From Arcicella aurantiaca (GTDB lineage Bacteria > Bacteroidota > Bacteroidia > Cytophagales > Spirosomataceae), in NCBI RefSeq assembly GCF_003148625.1, contig NZ_QGGO01000014.1, positions 96,643 through 160,642 on the forward strand: a stretch of DNA of 64,000 bases, in the 5' to 3' direction. The notes below the pieces were generated by a model. It made no database searches, was not told where the DNA came from, and was given only the letters and a program-made list of their open reading frames with translations. Both the position numbers and the translations under genes were made by a program. Positions within the stretch are counted from its first letter, which is position 1, and each line of letters opens with the position of its first letter. Shown piece after piece: positions 1-9,401 of this stretch.

Positions 1-121
1 CGACCATACATTCTGCAATGTCGAAACCTATACCGCTACCACCACCTGTAATTAAAGCAATTTTTCCATTTAATGAAAAAATATTAGCAAAAATTGAGTT
101 ATTATTTTCTATTGAATCCAC
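1..121 (-). CDS. SDR-family oxidoreductase, N-terminal part (probable mannonate/fructuronate oxidoreductase)
   Basis: The gene runs off the left edge, and about 40 N-terminal residues are visible. They contain the Rossmann start [18 protein letters not shown], with the TGGGSGIG cofactor loop of classical short-chain dehydrogenases. No in-frame ATG lies between the upstream stop (191-193) and this motif, so a GTG at 119-121 is the likely start. The family signature is clear. The substrate is inferred only from position: the next genes upstream on the same strand are an alpha-glucuronidase and mannonate dehydratase, and Bacteroidota often use an SDR for the fructuronate/mannonate step. It is separated from the GH67 gene by a repeat-filled gap. 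Confidence 0.7.
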   Translation of the reverse strand, partial: MDSIENNNSIFANIFSLNGKIALITGGGSGIGFDIAECMV

Positions 122-172
122 GTTATTTCTAATGTTATTTATGTTTATTTTTAATATTTTGATACCTGTATT

Positions 173-567
173 TTGGTTAATTGTTATTGGTTAATTGGTT
201 ATTGGTTATTGGGAATTAGTTAATTGGTTATTGGTATTCGTGAGCTGGGAATATATTTAAACCTTGCTAATCATTATTTAATCCTTGCTAATCATTATCA
301 TTGTCAATTCCTTTAACTATACTTTTTAGTATGTGGATATATATAACCAGTAACCAATTCCCAATTAACCAGTAACCAATTAACCAGTAACCTATTCCCA
401 ATTAACCAGTAACCTATTCCCAATTAACCAGTAACCTATTCCCAATTAACCAGTAACCAATTCCCAATTAACCAGTAACCTATTCCCAATTAACCAGTAA
501 CCTATTCCCAATTAACCAGTAACCAATTCCCAATTAACCAATAACCAATTCACCAGTAACCAATAAC
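173..567. repeat. Inverted low-complexity repeat arms (AACCNNT-type, 22/15-bp units)
   Basis: The left arm (about 173-236) is made of TTGGTTATTGGTTAATTGG-like units. The right arm (about 347-567) is a tandem array whose main unit is 22 bp, AACCAGT+AACCTAT+TCCCAATT. One copy (367-381) is 15 bp, shorter by exactly 7 bp. The right arm is broadly the reverse complement of the left, so the region could fold into a long imperfect hairpin around a centre at about 240-345. No coding potential is convincing here. Confidence 0.85.
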
Positions 568-2655
568 TTATTTCAATTGATAAATTTCTACGATTTTTTT
601 CATTTCTTCCAAAGTTCTTGTTGGTTTCACAAAAGGCGTTGGAATGGGTTGCTTTGAATGCGTTTGAAAATATAAAACACAAGCATCACGCCAATTTAAG
701 GCTTCACGGTGTTGTGCAGCTAACCTTCCTTTAACATCTTCAAAAATTTCTTCGTCAACATTTCCTTTTACCTTCAACCAATCATTTTGAAGTTTTTCAA
801 CCTCCGTAACACCTGTGTAATAACGGGTGCATAATTCGTCCCAAAGGGTTTTTCCCGTAGAAAGTTTTTGATTCCAAGAAACATGATGAAACCATAACAA
901 ATACTTCAAATCACAAGTTTGAGGATTATTCCACTGATTTTGAACGTCTTTTGAGTACAATCCCAAAGCATTACTTCCATTGGCAGTACGGTCAAAACCA
1001 ATACCCACAGAATCAGCACGATGGTAATAAATGGCAGTCCAATCTGGTCTTGCACTTTTTTCTAACCAAGGCTCCATTCCAAAATGGATATTCTGTCCCA
1101 TGATGTGATGTAAACCCAACGGATTGGTAAAATTCACATAAGTTTCTCTGGAAGTTAAAAGCATATTACGAATGATTTTCTGAGAATTTGCTTCTTTGGT
1201 AAGCGTCATTTTCGTCCATTCTTCAGCAATTTGCTCTGGTGAAATCTCATGATTCCAAGCCAAACGCCCATATCCATACCAATTAGCTTGCGACATAAAA
1301 TGCCCTGTCCAATTTCTATCAGAACCTGTATTGGCAACCCCAGCAATAGCCGTTAAGGGATAATCATGTACTGAACCGTCCACAACTTTGGCAACCGTCG
1401 AGCCTTTGCCATTGACGTAAGTATCTGATTCTAAGACTTCTTTAAAAAGTGATGGTAAGAAAACCAGATTAGTAGAAAAACCTAAATACTCCTGAGTAAT
1501 TTGAAACTCCATCGCTAAAGGTGTTTTGGGCATTGCCCCAAAAAGCGGATGGAATGGCTCACGTGGCATAAAATCTATGGGACCATTCTTAACTTGTACG
1601 ATAACATTTTTCGCAAACTGACCGTCCAAAGGCTTAAATTCGTTGAAAGCCTCCTTGTATCTATCTCCTTTCGGATTTGGGCCATACACAAATGCACGCC
1701 AAATGACCAAACCATTAAACGGTTTTACCGCCTCCGCCAACATATTGGCTCCATCTGCGTGAGTTCTACCAAATTCTTGTGGGCCGGGTTCTCCTTCTGA
1801 ATTTGCCTTTACCAAAAAACCTCCAAAATCAGGAATAAAGCTATAAACTTCTTTCGCTTTATCATTCCACCATTTTTTTACTTCGGGTTCAAGCGGGTCA
1901 GAATTTTTTAGTTTTCCTAAAATTTTCGGTGAGGCAAAATTTATAGACAAAAAAACTTGAATGCCATACGGACGAAAAACGTCTGCCAAAGCTTTTACTT
2001 TTTCTAAATATTCTTTCGTCAAAAATCTCGCACTGGCATTTACATTGTTCAAAACTACTGCGTTGATACCAATTGAGGCATTGGCACGAGCGTATTCTAC
2101 GTAACGTGGGTCTATGTTTTCGGGTAATTCGTACCACTTCCACAAGGAAGAACCCGCATAGCCACGCTCGATTGTTCCTAAAACATTATCCCAATGATTT
2201 AACATTCGGAGTTGGATTTTCGGAGAACTTGAAAGGTTGATTGAAGCAATGGAGTTTTCTGTCTGAATTTGTCTCAATAATTCAAACGAACCATATAAAA
2301 TACCCTTATCTGTTTGTGCAGAAATGACAATATTACCATTTTTTGCAACTATTTTAAAACCCTCTTTTGGAAGAGCATTATCTTTCTGAAAAACAATTCC
2401 TCCCGAAGTTTTTACCGTTTTAGTAATTGTCGCTCCTACCAATCCAGACAAGCCTTTTTTCAATTCTTTTTCGGCAGTTTGTATAATTGGGCTTATCGGA
2501 AACTGAACATCAATAAAATCACTAAAGCGTTTATATTCAGCGACTTTAGTATTATTTTTCAATAAATCATATTTCAACCATAGTTTATAACCATCGTCAG
2601 CTTTAACGTGAAAAGATAAAATTGACAAAAATAAAATGATTCCTTTCTTGAGCAT
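568..2655 (-). CDS. Secreted alpha-glucuronidase, GH67
   Basis: This 695-aa protein begins with a signal peptide (MLKKGIILFLSILSFHVKA) and is of full GH67 length. GH67 enzymes remove (4-O-methyl)-D-glucuronic acid from the ends of xylan-derived oligosaccharides. The N-terminal domain (about 20-140) is followed by the catalytic barrel. Visible motifs are NSEGEPGP (general acid region, E287), GPIDFMP (D361) and MEFQITQEYLG (E389). The D361-E389 spacing of 28 residues equals that of the two basic catalytic residues in characterised GH67 enzymes. It starts 4 nt after the uxuA stop, so the two are co-transcribed, feeding released glucuronate to isomerisation and dehydration. Identification is firm; the natural substrate is inferred from the family. 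Confidence 0.95.
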   Translation of the reverse strand: MLKKGIILFLSILSFHVKADDGYKLWLKYDLLKNNTKVAEYKRFSDFIDVQFPISPIIQTAEKELKKGLSGLVGATITKTVKTSGGIVFQKDNALPKEGFKIVAKNGNIVISAQTDKGILYGSFELLRQIQTENSIASINLSSSPKIQLRMLNHWDNVLGTIERGYAGSSLWKWYELPENIDPRYVEYARANASIGINAVVLNNVNASARFLTKEYLEKVKALADVFRPYGIQVFLSINFASPKILGKLKNSDPLEPEVKKWWNDKAKEVYSFIPDFGGFLVKANSEGEPGPQEFGRTHADGANMLAEAVKPFNGLVIWRAFVYGPNPKGDRYKEAFNEFKPLDGQFAKNVIVQVKNGPIDFMPREPFHPLFGAMPKTPLAMEFQITQEYLGFSTNLVFLPSLFKEVLESDTYVNGKGSTVAKVVDGSVHDYPLTAIAGVANTGSDRNWTGHFMSQANWYGYGRLAWNHEISPEQIAEEWTKMTLTKEANSQKIIRNMLLTSRETYVNFTNPLGLHHIMGQNIHFGMEPWLEKSARPDWTAIYYHRADSVGIGFDRTANGSNALGLYSKDVQNQWNNPQTCDLKYLLWFHHVSWNQKLSTGKTLWDELCTRYYTGVTEVEKLQNDWLKVKGNVDEEIFEDVKGRLAAQHREALNWRDACVLYFQTHSKQPIPTPFVKPTRTLEEMKKIVEIYQLK

Positions 2656-2659
2656 ATTC

Positions 2660-3871
2660 TTAATTATTTGATGATTCTTCCAAACTACGGATTATTCCTA
2701 ATTCTAAACCTCTTAACTCCGCTAAACCTTTCAAACGCCCAATGGCAGAATATCCGGGGTAAGTATTTTTTTTCAAATCATCCATCATTTGATGTCCGTG
2801 GTCTGGTCGCATCGGGATTGAAAAATTCGATTTTCCATTTTGTTTTCGTCTATTTTCTTCCAAAACCAACTCTTTGATAACCGCATACATATCCACGTCG
2901 CCAGTCAAATGGTCAGCTTCATGAAAATTAAGAGGATTTTCTTCTCGCTTGGTACTTCTTAAATGGATAAAATGAATTCTATTACCAAATCGTCTGATTA
3001 TTTGCGGTAAATTATTATCCTCACGGACACCCAAAGAACCTGTACAAAAAGTTATTCCATTGGCGGGATGATTATAAGCTTCCATCAGTTGTGCCAAATC
3101 GTTTTCGGTACTGACCACTCTTGGCAAGCCCAATAAAGGCTTCGGTGGGTCATCGGGGTGAATACACAGATTTATACCTAATTCTTGTGCAGTTGGAGCT
3201 ATTTGTTGAATAAAATAGTATAAATTTTGTCTTAATTCAGCGTCTCCAATATGCTTATAATTATCTAAAAGTCCTTGAAATTTATCTAATTCAAAAGCCT
3301 CTTCAGAACCTGGTAAACCCAATAATGCCGTATTCTTTAAAGTTTCAATTTCGGCTTGTGCCATAGAGTCAAATTTCTTTTTTGCAGAAACTTGTACCTC
3401 CTCGGTATAATCATTTTGAGCATTTGGTCTTTTGAGAATGTACAAATCAAAAATGGCAAAATCTTCCCAAACAAAACGTAAAGCCAATGAACCATCGGGC
3501 ATTTGGTAATTCAAATTCGTCCGTGACCAATCTAAAACAGGCATGAAATTATAACAAACCGTTTTAATGCCACATTTGGCTAAATTTTTAAGCGATTCTT
3601 TATAATTAGCAATATATTTTTCACGACTCGGAAGTCCTTTTTTAATATCTTCATGAACGGGTAAACTTTCAACCACATCCCAAGTCAATGGCGTAAATTG
3701 CTCATTATCAGCCTGAATAATATTAATTCTTTCTAAAATGTTTTCTTCATACCAAACTTCACCAACAGGAATTTGATGCAATGCACTTATCACTCCTGTA
3801 CAACCTGCCTGACGAATATCCATTAATGAAACGGGGTCGTTTGGTCCAAACCAACGCATTGTTTGTATCAT
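2660..3871 (-). CDS. uxuA: Mannonate dehydratase
   Basis: UxuA converts D-mannonate to 2-keto-3-deoxygluconate in hexuronate catabolism. I set the start at the ATG at 3871 because the family begins with the conserved QTMRWFGPNDPVSL; a further in-frame ATG at 3907 would add 12 unconserved residues. The resulting 403 aa is the usual length. Family metal-site segments are present: HPDDPPKPLLGLPR, FCTGSLG, HLRSTKRE and RPDHGHQ (His, Cys, His, Asp ligands in this family). The first gene of the minus-strand operon uxuA-GH67, it is read from the intergenic region shared with the LacI regulator. It carries no signal peptide, so it is cytoplasmic. Confidence 0.96.
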   Translation of the reverse strand: MIQTMRWFGPNDPVSLMDIRQAGCTGVISALHQIPVGEVWYEENILERINIIQADNEQFTPLTWDVVESLPVHEDIKKGLPSREKYIANYKESLKNLAKCGIKTVCYNFMPVLDWSRTNLNYQMPDGSLALRFVWEDFAIFDLYILKRPNAQNDYTEEVQVSAKKKFDSMAQAEIETLKNTALLGLPGSEEAFELDKFQGLLDNYKHIGDAELRQNLYYFIQQIAPTAQELGINLCIHPDDPPKPLLGLPRVVSTENDLAQLMEAYNHPANGITFCTGSLGVREDNNLPQIIRRFGNRIHFIHLRSTKREENPLNFHEADHLTGDVDMYAVIKELVLEENRRKQNGKSNFSIPMRPDHGHQMMDDLKKNTYPGYSAIGRLKGLAELRGLELGIIRSLEESSNN

Positions 3872-3958
3872 ATTTTTTTGTTTAAAAACATCAAAATTCA
3901 GTATCAATAATTACTGAAATCTAATGAATAATTATCTACCCATGAAATCTAAAAATGG

Positions 3959-3966
3959 CAAATCTA
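3959..3966 (-). promoter_or_regulatory. Candidate -7 element for uxuA-GH67
   Basis: On the minus strand this reads TAGATTTG, matching the Bacteroidota sigma -7 consensus TAnnTTTG, about 88 nt before the uxuA start. No convincing -33 TTTG was found at the usual spacing, so this is tentative. Confidence 0.35.
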
Positions 3967-4013
3967 TCACTATTCTCATTTTGAATGTAAATATCAACCT
4001 ACTTTTCATTTTT

Positions 4014-4027
4014 TGCAACCGATTGCA
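4014..4027. promoter_or_regulatory. LacI-family operator-like palindrome
   Basis: TGCAACCGATTGCA has a central CG and TGCAA/TTGCA half-sites; 12 of 14 positions are self-complementary. This is the classical architecture of LacI/GalR operators. It lies between the divergent uxuA and lacI-type genes, between their candidate -7 boxes, so one regulator could act on both promoters. Confidence 0.6.
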
Positions 4028-4123
4028 TGAAATAATGTTAATATTTAGGATTATGAAAACTTTTCATTTGGTAAATAAAATATAGTGACTTCAAGAAAAT
4101 AGGAGTAATTCGATTATTTATCT

Positions 4124-4131
4124 TAAATTTG
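4124..4131 (+). promoter_or_regulatory. Candidate -7 element for the LacI regulator
   Basis: TAAATTTG matches TAnnTTTG and lies 53 nt before the regulator start codon. No clear -33 box was seen. Confidence 0.4.
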
Positions 4132-4183
4132 GTTTTAAGATAAAACTATTTTTACCATTTTTTAGGCAATTAATTTTATACAC

Positions 4184-5212
4184 ATGAGTAAAGAAATCAC
4201 CATTTATGACATTGCCAATTCTCTAAAAATTTCCCCTGCAACCGTAAGTAGAGCGTTAAATAATCATGATGCTATTAGTACGAATACCAAAGCATTAATT
4301 CATGCCAAAGCTGAAGAAATGGGCTATCGCTCAAATAAATTTGCCAGTAATTTACGGAAACAAAAAACCAATACGATAGGCGTAATCGTACCAAGATTAA
4401 ACAGTACTTTGATGTCCACAATATTAGCAGGAATGGAGAAAGTAGCCAATGAAGCAGGTTATAACTTATTGATAACACAATCTTTAGAGTCATTCAAGAA
4501 AGAAATTTCCAATGTAAAAACCATGTTCAATAGTAGAGTGGATGGGTTGATGGTTTCGGTATCGTATGATACTGAAGGCTACGAACATTTTAGGTCTTTT
4601 ATTGACAAAAATATTCCCCTTATTTTCTTTGACCGAACACTTGATAAGTCTGAATGTTTAAACATTGTAATTGATAATATTAAGGGAGGCTACGATGCAA
4701 CAAAACACTTATTGGAACAAGGTTGTAAAAATATCATTCACGTAACTGGGAATTTAAAACGTAATGTTTATGCTGACCGTATGAGGGGATACCAACAAGC
4801 TCTTGCAGAATTTGGAGTTCCTTTTAAACAACATAATATCTTCGAGACAGACCTTACAACTGAAGCAGGAAGAAAGGTTGTTCAAGCAATTAAACTTTCC
4901 GAAGAAAAAATTGATGGGGTATTTGTTACTAATGATTTTTGTGCGGTAACGTGTATGGGCATGCTCAAAAAAATGGGATATTCTATTCCCAAAGATATTG
5001 CTGTTGTAGGCTTTAACAATGACCCTTTGACAGAAATCATTACTCCTTCCCTCTCAACGGTCTATTATCCCGGAAAGGAAATGGGTGAAATTGCAGCAAA
5101 GAGCATGATTAACCATTTGAACGGACTTATGGATATTGGTCATACCAATTATATAGTTCTGAAATCCGAATTAATTGTTAGAGATTCTTCTTCAAGATTG
5201 CCTAAAAATTAG
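4184..5212 (+). CDS. LacI/GalR-family transcriptional regulator
   Basis: This 342-aa protein has an N-terminal helix-turn-helix (TIYDIANSLKISPATVSRALN, residues about 6-26) and a periplasmic-binding-protein-like effector domain (about 60-335: NTIGVIVPRLNSTLMSTILAG, DGVFVTNDFCAV, AVVGFNNDP). This is the standard LacI/GalR layout and length. It diverges from uxuA-GH67, with a LacI-type palindrome in the shared gap, so it probably regulates glucuronate use in response to a hexuronate or a pathway intermediate. That role is inferred from context; the effector cannot be read from the sequence. Confidence 0.93.
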   Translation: MSKEITIYDIANSLKISPATVSRALNNHDAISTNTKALIHAKAEEMGYRSNKFASNLRKQKTNTIGVIVPRLNSTLMSTILAGMEKVANEAGYNLLITQSLESFKKEISNVKTMFNSRVDGLMVSVSYDTEGYEHFRSFIDKNIPLIFFDRTLDKSECLNIVIDNIKGGYDATKHLLEQGCKNIIHVTGNLKRNVYADRMRGYQQALAEFGVPFKQHNIFETDLTTEAGRKVVQAIKLSEEKIDGVFVTNDFCAVTCMGMLKKMGYSIPKDIAVVGFNNDPLTEIITPSLSTVYYPGKEMGEIAAKSMINHLNGLMDIGHTNYIVLKSELIVRDSSSRLPKN

Positions 5213-5236
5213 CAAAAAATTGGAGTACAATTAAAG

Positions 5237-5278
5237 TACAAAAACCCTATGGTAAAAATTACCAAATAGGGTTTTGTA
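5237..5278 (+). terminator. Hairpin terminator after the LacI gene
   Basis: The arms TACAAAAACCCTAT-GGTAA and TTACCAAATAGGGTTTTGTA pair almost completely, followed by a T-rich stretch. It lies 24 nt after the regulator stop. Confidence 0.7.
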
Positions 5279-5306
5279 TTTCAATCAAATTATAAGTAAG
5301 TACAAG

Positions 5307-5495
5307 GACGATTTAAGAATTACGATTTACGATTATCATAAGCTTGATTATCAATGGTTTGTGAGATTTTAAAATATCGTTTTATTTTGTCTCATTACTT
5401 AATCGTGCAAAATTAAACTATATTTAAAACTTCATAAGTCACTGATAATTAAGCATATAAAACCACTAAATCCTAACCCCTAAATCCCAACACCT
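5307..5495. repeat. Dispersed repeat module plus heptad-type tail
   Basis: 5307-5338 matches 54483-54507 except for one extra 7-bp unit (TACGATT). 5331-5353 matches 52646-52668 (ATCATRAGCTTRATTATC core, two substitutions). The end of the gap (about 5463-5495) is TAAATCCTAACCCCTAAAT-like heptad DNA. No gene is visible in this 293-bp gap apart from the terminator. Confidence 0.65.
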
Positions 5496-5505
5496 ACTTG
5501 TTTTG

Positions 5506-6123
5506 TCATATTCTCTTAAAACTACAAAACAAGAAATTTTGCTCTGTATCAAATGGCGTTACATGATTTTCATGGAAACATTTTATTTTACTAAAATTAG
5601 TAGATAATGTGTTTTCTAAATCAGCTTCAGAATATTGTTTGATTTCCAGTCCACTACACTTTTGGGGACCATTTTCAGAAAATGTTCCAATAGTCATAAA
5701 TTTTGACACAGCAGCACTGGCAGTTCGCACATATTTTTCAATTTCCTGAGTGGTTGTTAAAAAATGAAATGCTGCTCTATCATGCCAAACATCATATTTT
5801 TCCAATGGCTCAAAATCATTAATATCTGAAACAATCCACTTTACTTTTTGAGCTTTTTCACCCAATCGCTTTTTAGCACGTTCCAAAGCATTTTCAGAAA
5901 TATCTAAAACTGAAATATTTTCATAACCTTCCGCTAATAGAAAATCAACTAATTTACCATCACCTCCACCAATGTCAATGATTTGGGCAGTTTTGGGCAA
6001 TTGATAGCTTTTTATTAAGTCAATGGAAGTTTTTGGAATGTCTTGCGTCCAACTTACTTCATGAGATTGTTTTGTTGTAAAAACAGTTTCCCAATGTGCT
6101 TTTAATGAATTTTCCATAATCAA
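5506..6123 (-). CDS. Class I SAM-dependent methyltransferase
   Basis: This 205-aa protein has a typical motif I (IIDIGGGDGKLVDFLL, about 48-63), acidic motif II end (ISVLDIS) and motif IV region (KYDVWHDRAAFHFL). The C-terminal part includes FLFCSFKR. Its start overlaps the stop of the upstream transporter half by 4 nt (ATGA type; an ATG at 6117 is an alternative), so it is translationally coupled to the sulfur module. The substrate is unknown. In this context a thiol, sulfide or other sulfur acceptor is possible, but nothing in the sequence proves it. Confidence 0.88.
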   Translation of the reverse strand: MIMENSLKAHWETVFTTKQSHEVSWTQDIPKTSIDLIKSYQLPKTAQIIDIGGGDGKLVDFLLAEGYENISVLDISENALERAKKRLGEKAQKVKWIVSDINDFEPLEKYDVWHDRAAFHFLTTTQEIEKYVRTASAAVSKFMTIGTFSENGPQKCSGLEIKQYSEADLENTLSTNFSKIKCFHENHVTPFDTEQNFLFCSFKRI

Positions 6124-6602
6124 TGAGGTAGTTTATTTCTTAAATATCCATAAGTCCAAGTACCTGCCAAAGCACTTAAAAATGTCACAAAAACTGCTAA
6201 AAAGCCACTCCCGATTTGTGCGAATAATGGACCGGGACAAGCCCCTGTAATTGCCCACCCAAGTCCAAAAATTAAGCCCCCATAAATTTGTCCTTTGTTG
6301 AAAGTCTTGTCGTGCAAAACCACTTTTTCACCATCTAAGGTTTTGATATTCAATTTCTTAATCAAAAAAACTAAAATCATTCCTACCACAACCGCTGTGC
6401 CAATTACACCGTACATAAAGAACGACTGCAAACGAAACATTTCTTGGATTCTGAACCATGAAATGATTTCGGCTTTTACGAAAACAATTCCGAAAATTGT
6501 TCCAACTATCGCATATTTCAGATTTGACGTAAAACTTTCTGATTTAACCTGTTCATTGGGTGCTTCGCATTCAATGGGGTGTTCTATTTGTGTATTTTTC
6601 AT
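6120..6602 (-). CDS. YeeE/YedE-family membrane protein, second half (DUF6691-like)
   Basis: This 160-aa membrane protein has about four hydrophobic segments and the family signature GLGWAITGACPGPLFAQIGSG with its conserved cysteine. YeeE/YedE proteins such as TsuA move thiosulfate or other reduced sulfur compounds through the inner membrane using conserved cysteines. Here the family is split over two genes: this one begins 1 nt after the stop of the preceding half (6604-7170). It should work together with that half. The exact transported species is inferred from the family. Confidence 0.88.
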   Translation of the reverse strand: MKNTQIEHPIECEAPNEQVKSESFTSNLKYAIVGTIFGIVFVKAEIISWFRIQEMFRLQSFFMYGVIGTAVVVGMILVFLIKKLNIKTLDGEKVVLHDKTFNKGQIYGGLIFGLGWAITGACPGPLFAQIGSGFLAVFVTFLSALAGTWTYGYLRNKLPH

Positions 6603-6603
6603 G

Positions 6604-7170
6604 TTAAAACAATTTAAAAATTAATGGTAAAAAAAAGTTGGTCATCATAAAGCCACCAATCATAAAACAACAAGTAGCAATGATTGAAGGAACTTGCAAG
6701 TTGGAAATTCCCATAATGGCATGACCCGAAGTACAACCTCCTGCGTAGCGTGTTCCAAAACCGACCATAAAACCACCAATCACAAAGAATATTAGTCCTT
6801 TTATGGTAAAAATATTCTCTACACTAAATAAATCTTGTGGCATTAAATGATTAAAATCTGTAATGCCAAGAGCTTTTAAATCTTGTACTGTGGCAGGATT
6901 GACCACAATTGGATTAGGATTTGACAAAAAATTGGTTGCGATAAATCCGCCTAAAAGGACTCCAAAAACAAAAAATAAATTCCATGCTTCTTTCTTCCAA
7001 TCGTATTTAAAAAAAGGAATATTGGCAGGTAAACAAGCCGCACAGATATGACGTAAACTTGATGAAATTCCGAATGATTTATTACCAATCAGTAATAAAG
7101 TTGGCACAGTAAGCCCAATAAGGACGCCTGCAAAAGCCCAGTGCCAAGGCTGACGAATTAATTCTAACAT
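6604..7170 (-). CDS. YeeE/YedE-family membrane protein, first half (sulfur compound transport)
   Basis: This 188-aa protein has about five membrane segments and the conserved segment GFGTRYAGGCTSGHAIMG, whose cysteine matches the functional Cys of YeeE-type thiosulfate carriers. A further CAAC segment lies near residues 43-46. It is followed almost without gap by the second half. Upstream is a 404-bp low-complexity repeat array, then the metallo-beta-lactamase/rhodanese gene on the same strand. The gene set (ArsR, MBL-rhodanese, two YeeE halves) points to uptake or export and detoxification of reduced sulfur. Confidence 0.88.
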   Translation of the reverse strand: MLELIRQPWHWAFAGVLIGLTVPTLLLIGNKSFGISSSLRHICAACLPANIPFFKYDWKKEAWNLFFVFGVLLGGFIATNFLSNPNPIVVNPATVQDLKALGITDFNHLMPQDLFSVENIFTIKGLIFFVIGGFMVGFGTRYAGGCTSGHAIMGISNLQVPSIIATCCFMIGGFMMTNFFLPLIFKLF

Positions 7171-7184
7171 ATTTTGTGGGGATT

Positions 7185-7574
<390 letters not shown>

Positions 7575-7575
<1 letters not shown>

Positions 7576-8993
7576 TATTTCATTTTTGATTGACAAACAA
7601 AATCCGTTTTGGGAATATCAGTTTTAGCAATTTGAGCAAAACCGCCTGCTACATCAACAATATTATCAAAACCTCTTGCTTTTAAAATGGAACACGCAAT
7701 CATTGAACGATAACCTCCTGCACAATGAATATAATTGGGTTCTGATTTAGAAAATTCTACCATATTCTTGCTCAAATTCGCTAAGGGAATATTCATGGCT
7801 TCCTCTATGTGTTCTGCCATATATTCAGTTGGTTTACGAACGTCTTTTACCATCAATTTCCCTTCTGATTCTTTAAACTTTAACGCAAAATCTTCCGCAG
7901 AAATAGATTGGATTATGTCTATTTCTTTGCCAGCTTCAACCCATGATTGGAAACCATCTTCTAAATATCCAATGACATTATCATAACCCACTCTCGATAA
8001 ACGAGTAATGGCTTCGTTCAAATTGTCATCTTCAACAACAAGTAAAAGTGGTTGTTTAATATCAGTGACCAAAGTACCAACCCAAGGAGCAAAATCGCCA
8101 GAAATGCCAATATTTATTGAGTTTGGAATAAAACCTTCTTTGAAAATATCTGCCTTGCGAGTATCAATAATTAAAGCTCCTGTTTCGTTAGCAGCGGCTT
8201 CAAAAGCTTGTACAGAAAGTGGTTGTGCATCTTTTAATACTAACGATAAATCTTTTGCCCCCGATTTATTCATCATTACATTTTGTGGGAAATAATACGG
8301 CGGAGGCACTAATTCTAAGCCATCTGTTACTTCCTTGATAAATTCTTCACGAGACATATTGGCACGTAAAGCGTAATTGAACATTTTTTGGTTGCCAAGC
8401 GTATCAAAAGTTTCTTTACTCATATTTTTACCACAAGCAGAACCCGCTCCGTGTGCAGGATAAACCAACACGTCATTCGCCAAAGTCATTACTTTATTAC
8501 GAAGAGAATCAAATAAATAGCCCGCTAAGTCATAAATAGTTAAATCAGATTTTTGTGCTAAATCTGGACGACCAACATCACCAATAAAAAGTGTATCGCC
8601 TGAGAACAAAGCATAATCTTTTCCATTTTCATCAATTAATAAAAAACACGAAGATTCCATTGTGTGTCCAGGTGTATGCAAAACTTTAATTTTCACTTTT
8701 CCTACTTCCAAAACTTGTCCGTCGGTAGCAATAATAGCCTCAAAACTTGGTTTGGCAGTCGGTCCAAAAACAATGGGGGCATTCGTTTTCTTTGATAATT
8801 CAACATGACCCGAAACAAAATCTGCATGGAAGTGCGTTTCAAGAATATATTTAATTTTAGAACCTTGTTTCTCAGCTTTATCCAAATAAGGTTGTACTTC
8901 ACGAAGTGGGTCAATAATTACACTCTCACCTTCTGACTCAATATAATACGCTCCCTGAGCTAAACAACCTGTATAAATTTGTTCGATTACCAT
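7575..8993 (-). CDS. Metallo-beta-lactamase fold / double rhodanese fusion (persulfide dioxygenase-like)
   Basis: Residues 1-235 form an ETHE1/glyoxalase-II-like domain with metal ligands THFHADF (H54, H56, D58), H110 (HTPGH), D133 (FSGDTLF) and H181 (PAHGAG). A first rhodanese domain (about 260-355) lacks the active cysteine, having VVEDDNL in that place. A second (about 365-465) has an intact CAGGYRS loop with C424. Such fusions oxidise glutathione- or protein-bound persulfide and handle sulfane sulfur. It is the second gene after arsR (53-nt gap), and the 3' end abuts the repeat array. The enzyme class is firm; the persulfide substrate is inferred from the family and context. Confidence 0.92.
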
Positions 8994-9046
8994 TTTTTAA
9001 TTTTTGTTAATGATTTCTTTTAGATTTCTATCGTGATTTTCAACAA

Positions 9047-9349
9047 TCACATATTGCAATTACAATTTTCAATACATTTTATCAACTTGATAACTTCTTT
9101 CTCTTTTAGCCAATAATAGACATTCAAGCCCTCTTTTGTTGAACCTAAAATCCCTTTCAATTTTAGATTTATCAAGTGATGCGACATCAGAGATTGTTCA
9201 CATTTCAAAGCATTACAAATTTCTAAAACGCCCATTTTTTCGTTCACATTCAACAACTCAAGAATGGCGAGACGAACAGGATGAGCAACAGCTTTTAAAA
9301 TGTAAGCTGCTTTATTTAGACGCTCTTCACTTATTTCAGTAGTAGTCAT
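9047..9349 (-). CDS. ArsR-family winged-helix regulator of the sulfur module
   Basis: This 100-aa protein has an ArsR wHTH (AVAHPVRLAILELL, then EICNALKCEQSLMSHHLINLK as recognition region). It lacks the canonical ELCVCDL metal site. Five cysteines remain: C45 and C50 near the recognition helix, and C92, C96 and C98 in a C-terminal KCIENCNCNM tail. That pattern would suit thiol- or persulfide-based sensing, as in BigR/SqrR, but this is inference. It heads the minus-strand sulfur operon and diverges from the DUF1275 gene. Two near-identical palindromes in the shared gap are its likely operators. Confidence 0.92.
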   Translation of the reverse strand: MTTTEISEERLNKAAYILKAVAHPVRLAILELLNVNEKMGVLEICNALKCEQSLMSHHLINLKLKGILGSTKEGLNVYYWLKEKEVIKLIKCIENCNCNM

Positions 9350-9374
9350 TTTGGTCTTGTTTTAAATAACTAAA

Positions 9375-9401
9375 CAAATATATGACAATATTTTCATATA
9401 T
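9375..9401 (-). promoter_or_regulatory. ArsR operator 1 overlapping the arsR -7 box
   Basis: 9378-9401 is a perfect inverted repeat, ATATATGA-N8-TCATATAT. On the minus strand 9382-9375 reads TATATTTG (TAnnTTTG), placed 25 nt before the arsR start. The palindrome covers most of this -7 box, so a bound repressor would block the promoter. A near-identical copy lies at 9520-9543 in the opposite orientation. Confidence 0.7.

Noticed and set aside
349..567. CRISPR-like array of 22-bp repeats
   Set aside because: The repeats are contiguous with no unique spacers and vary in 7-bp steps; no cas genes nearby.
9047..9349. Arsenic-resistance regulator
   Set aside because: It lacks the ELCxCDL metal-binding motif, and no ars genes are present; the neighbours are sulfur genes.
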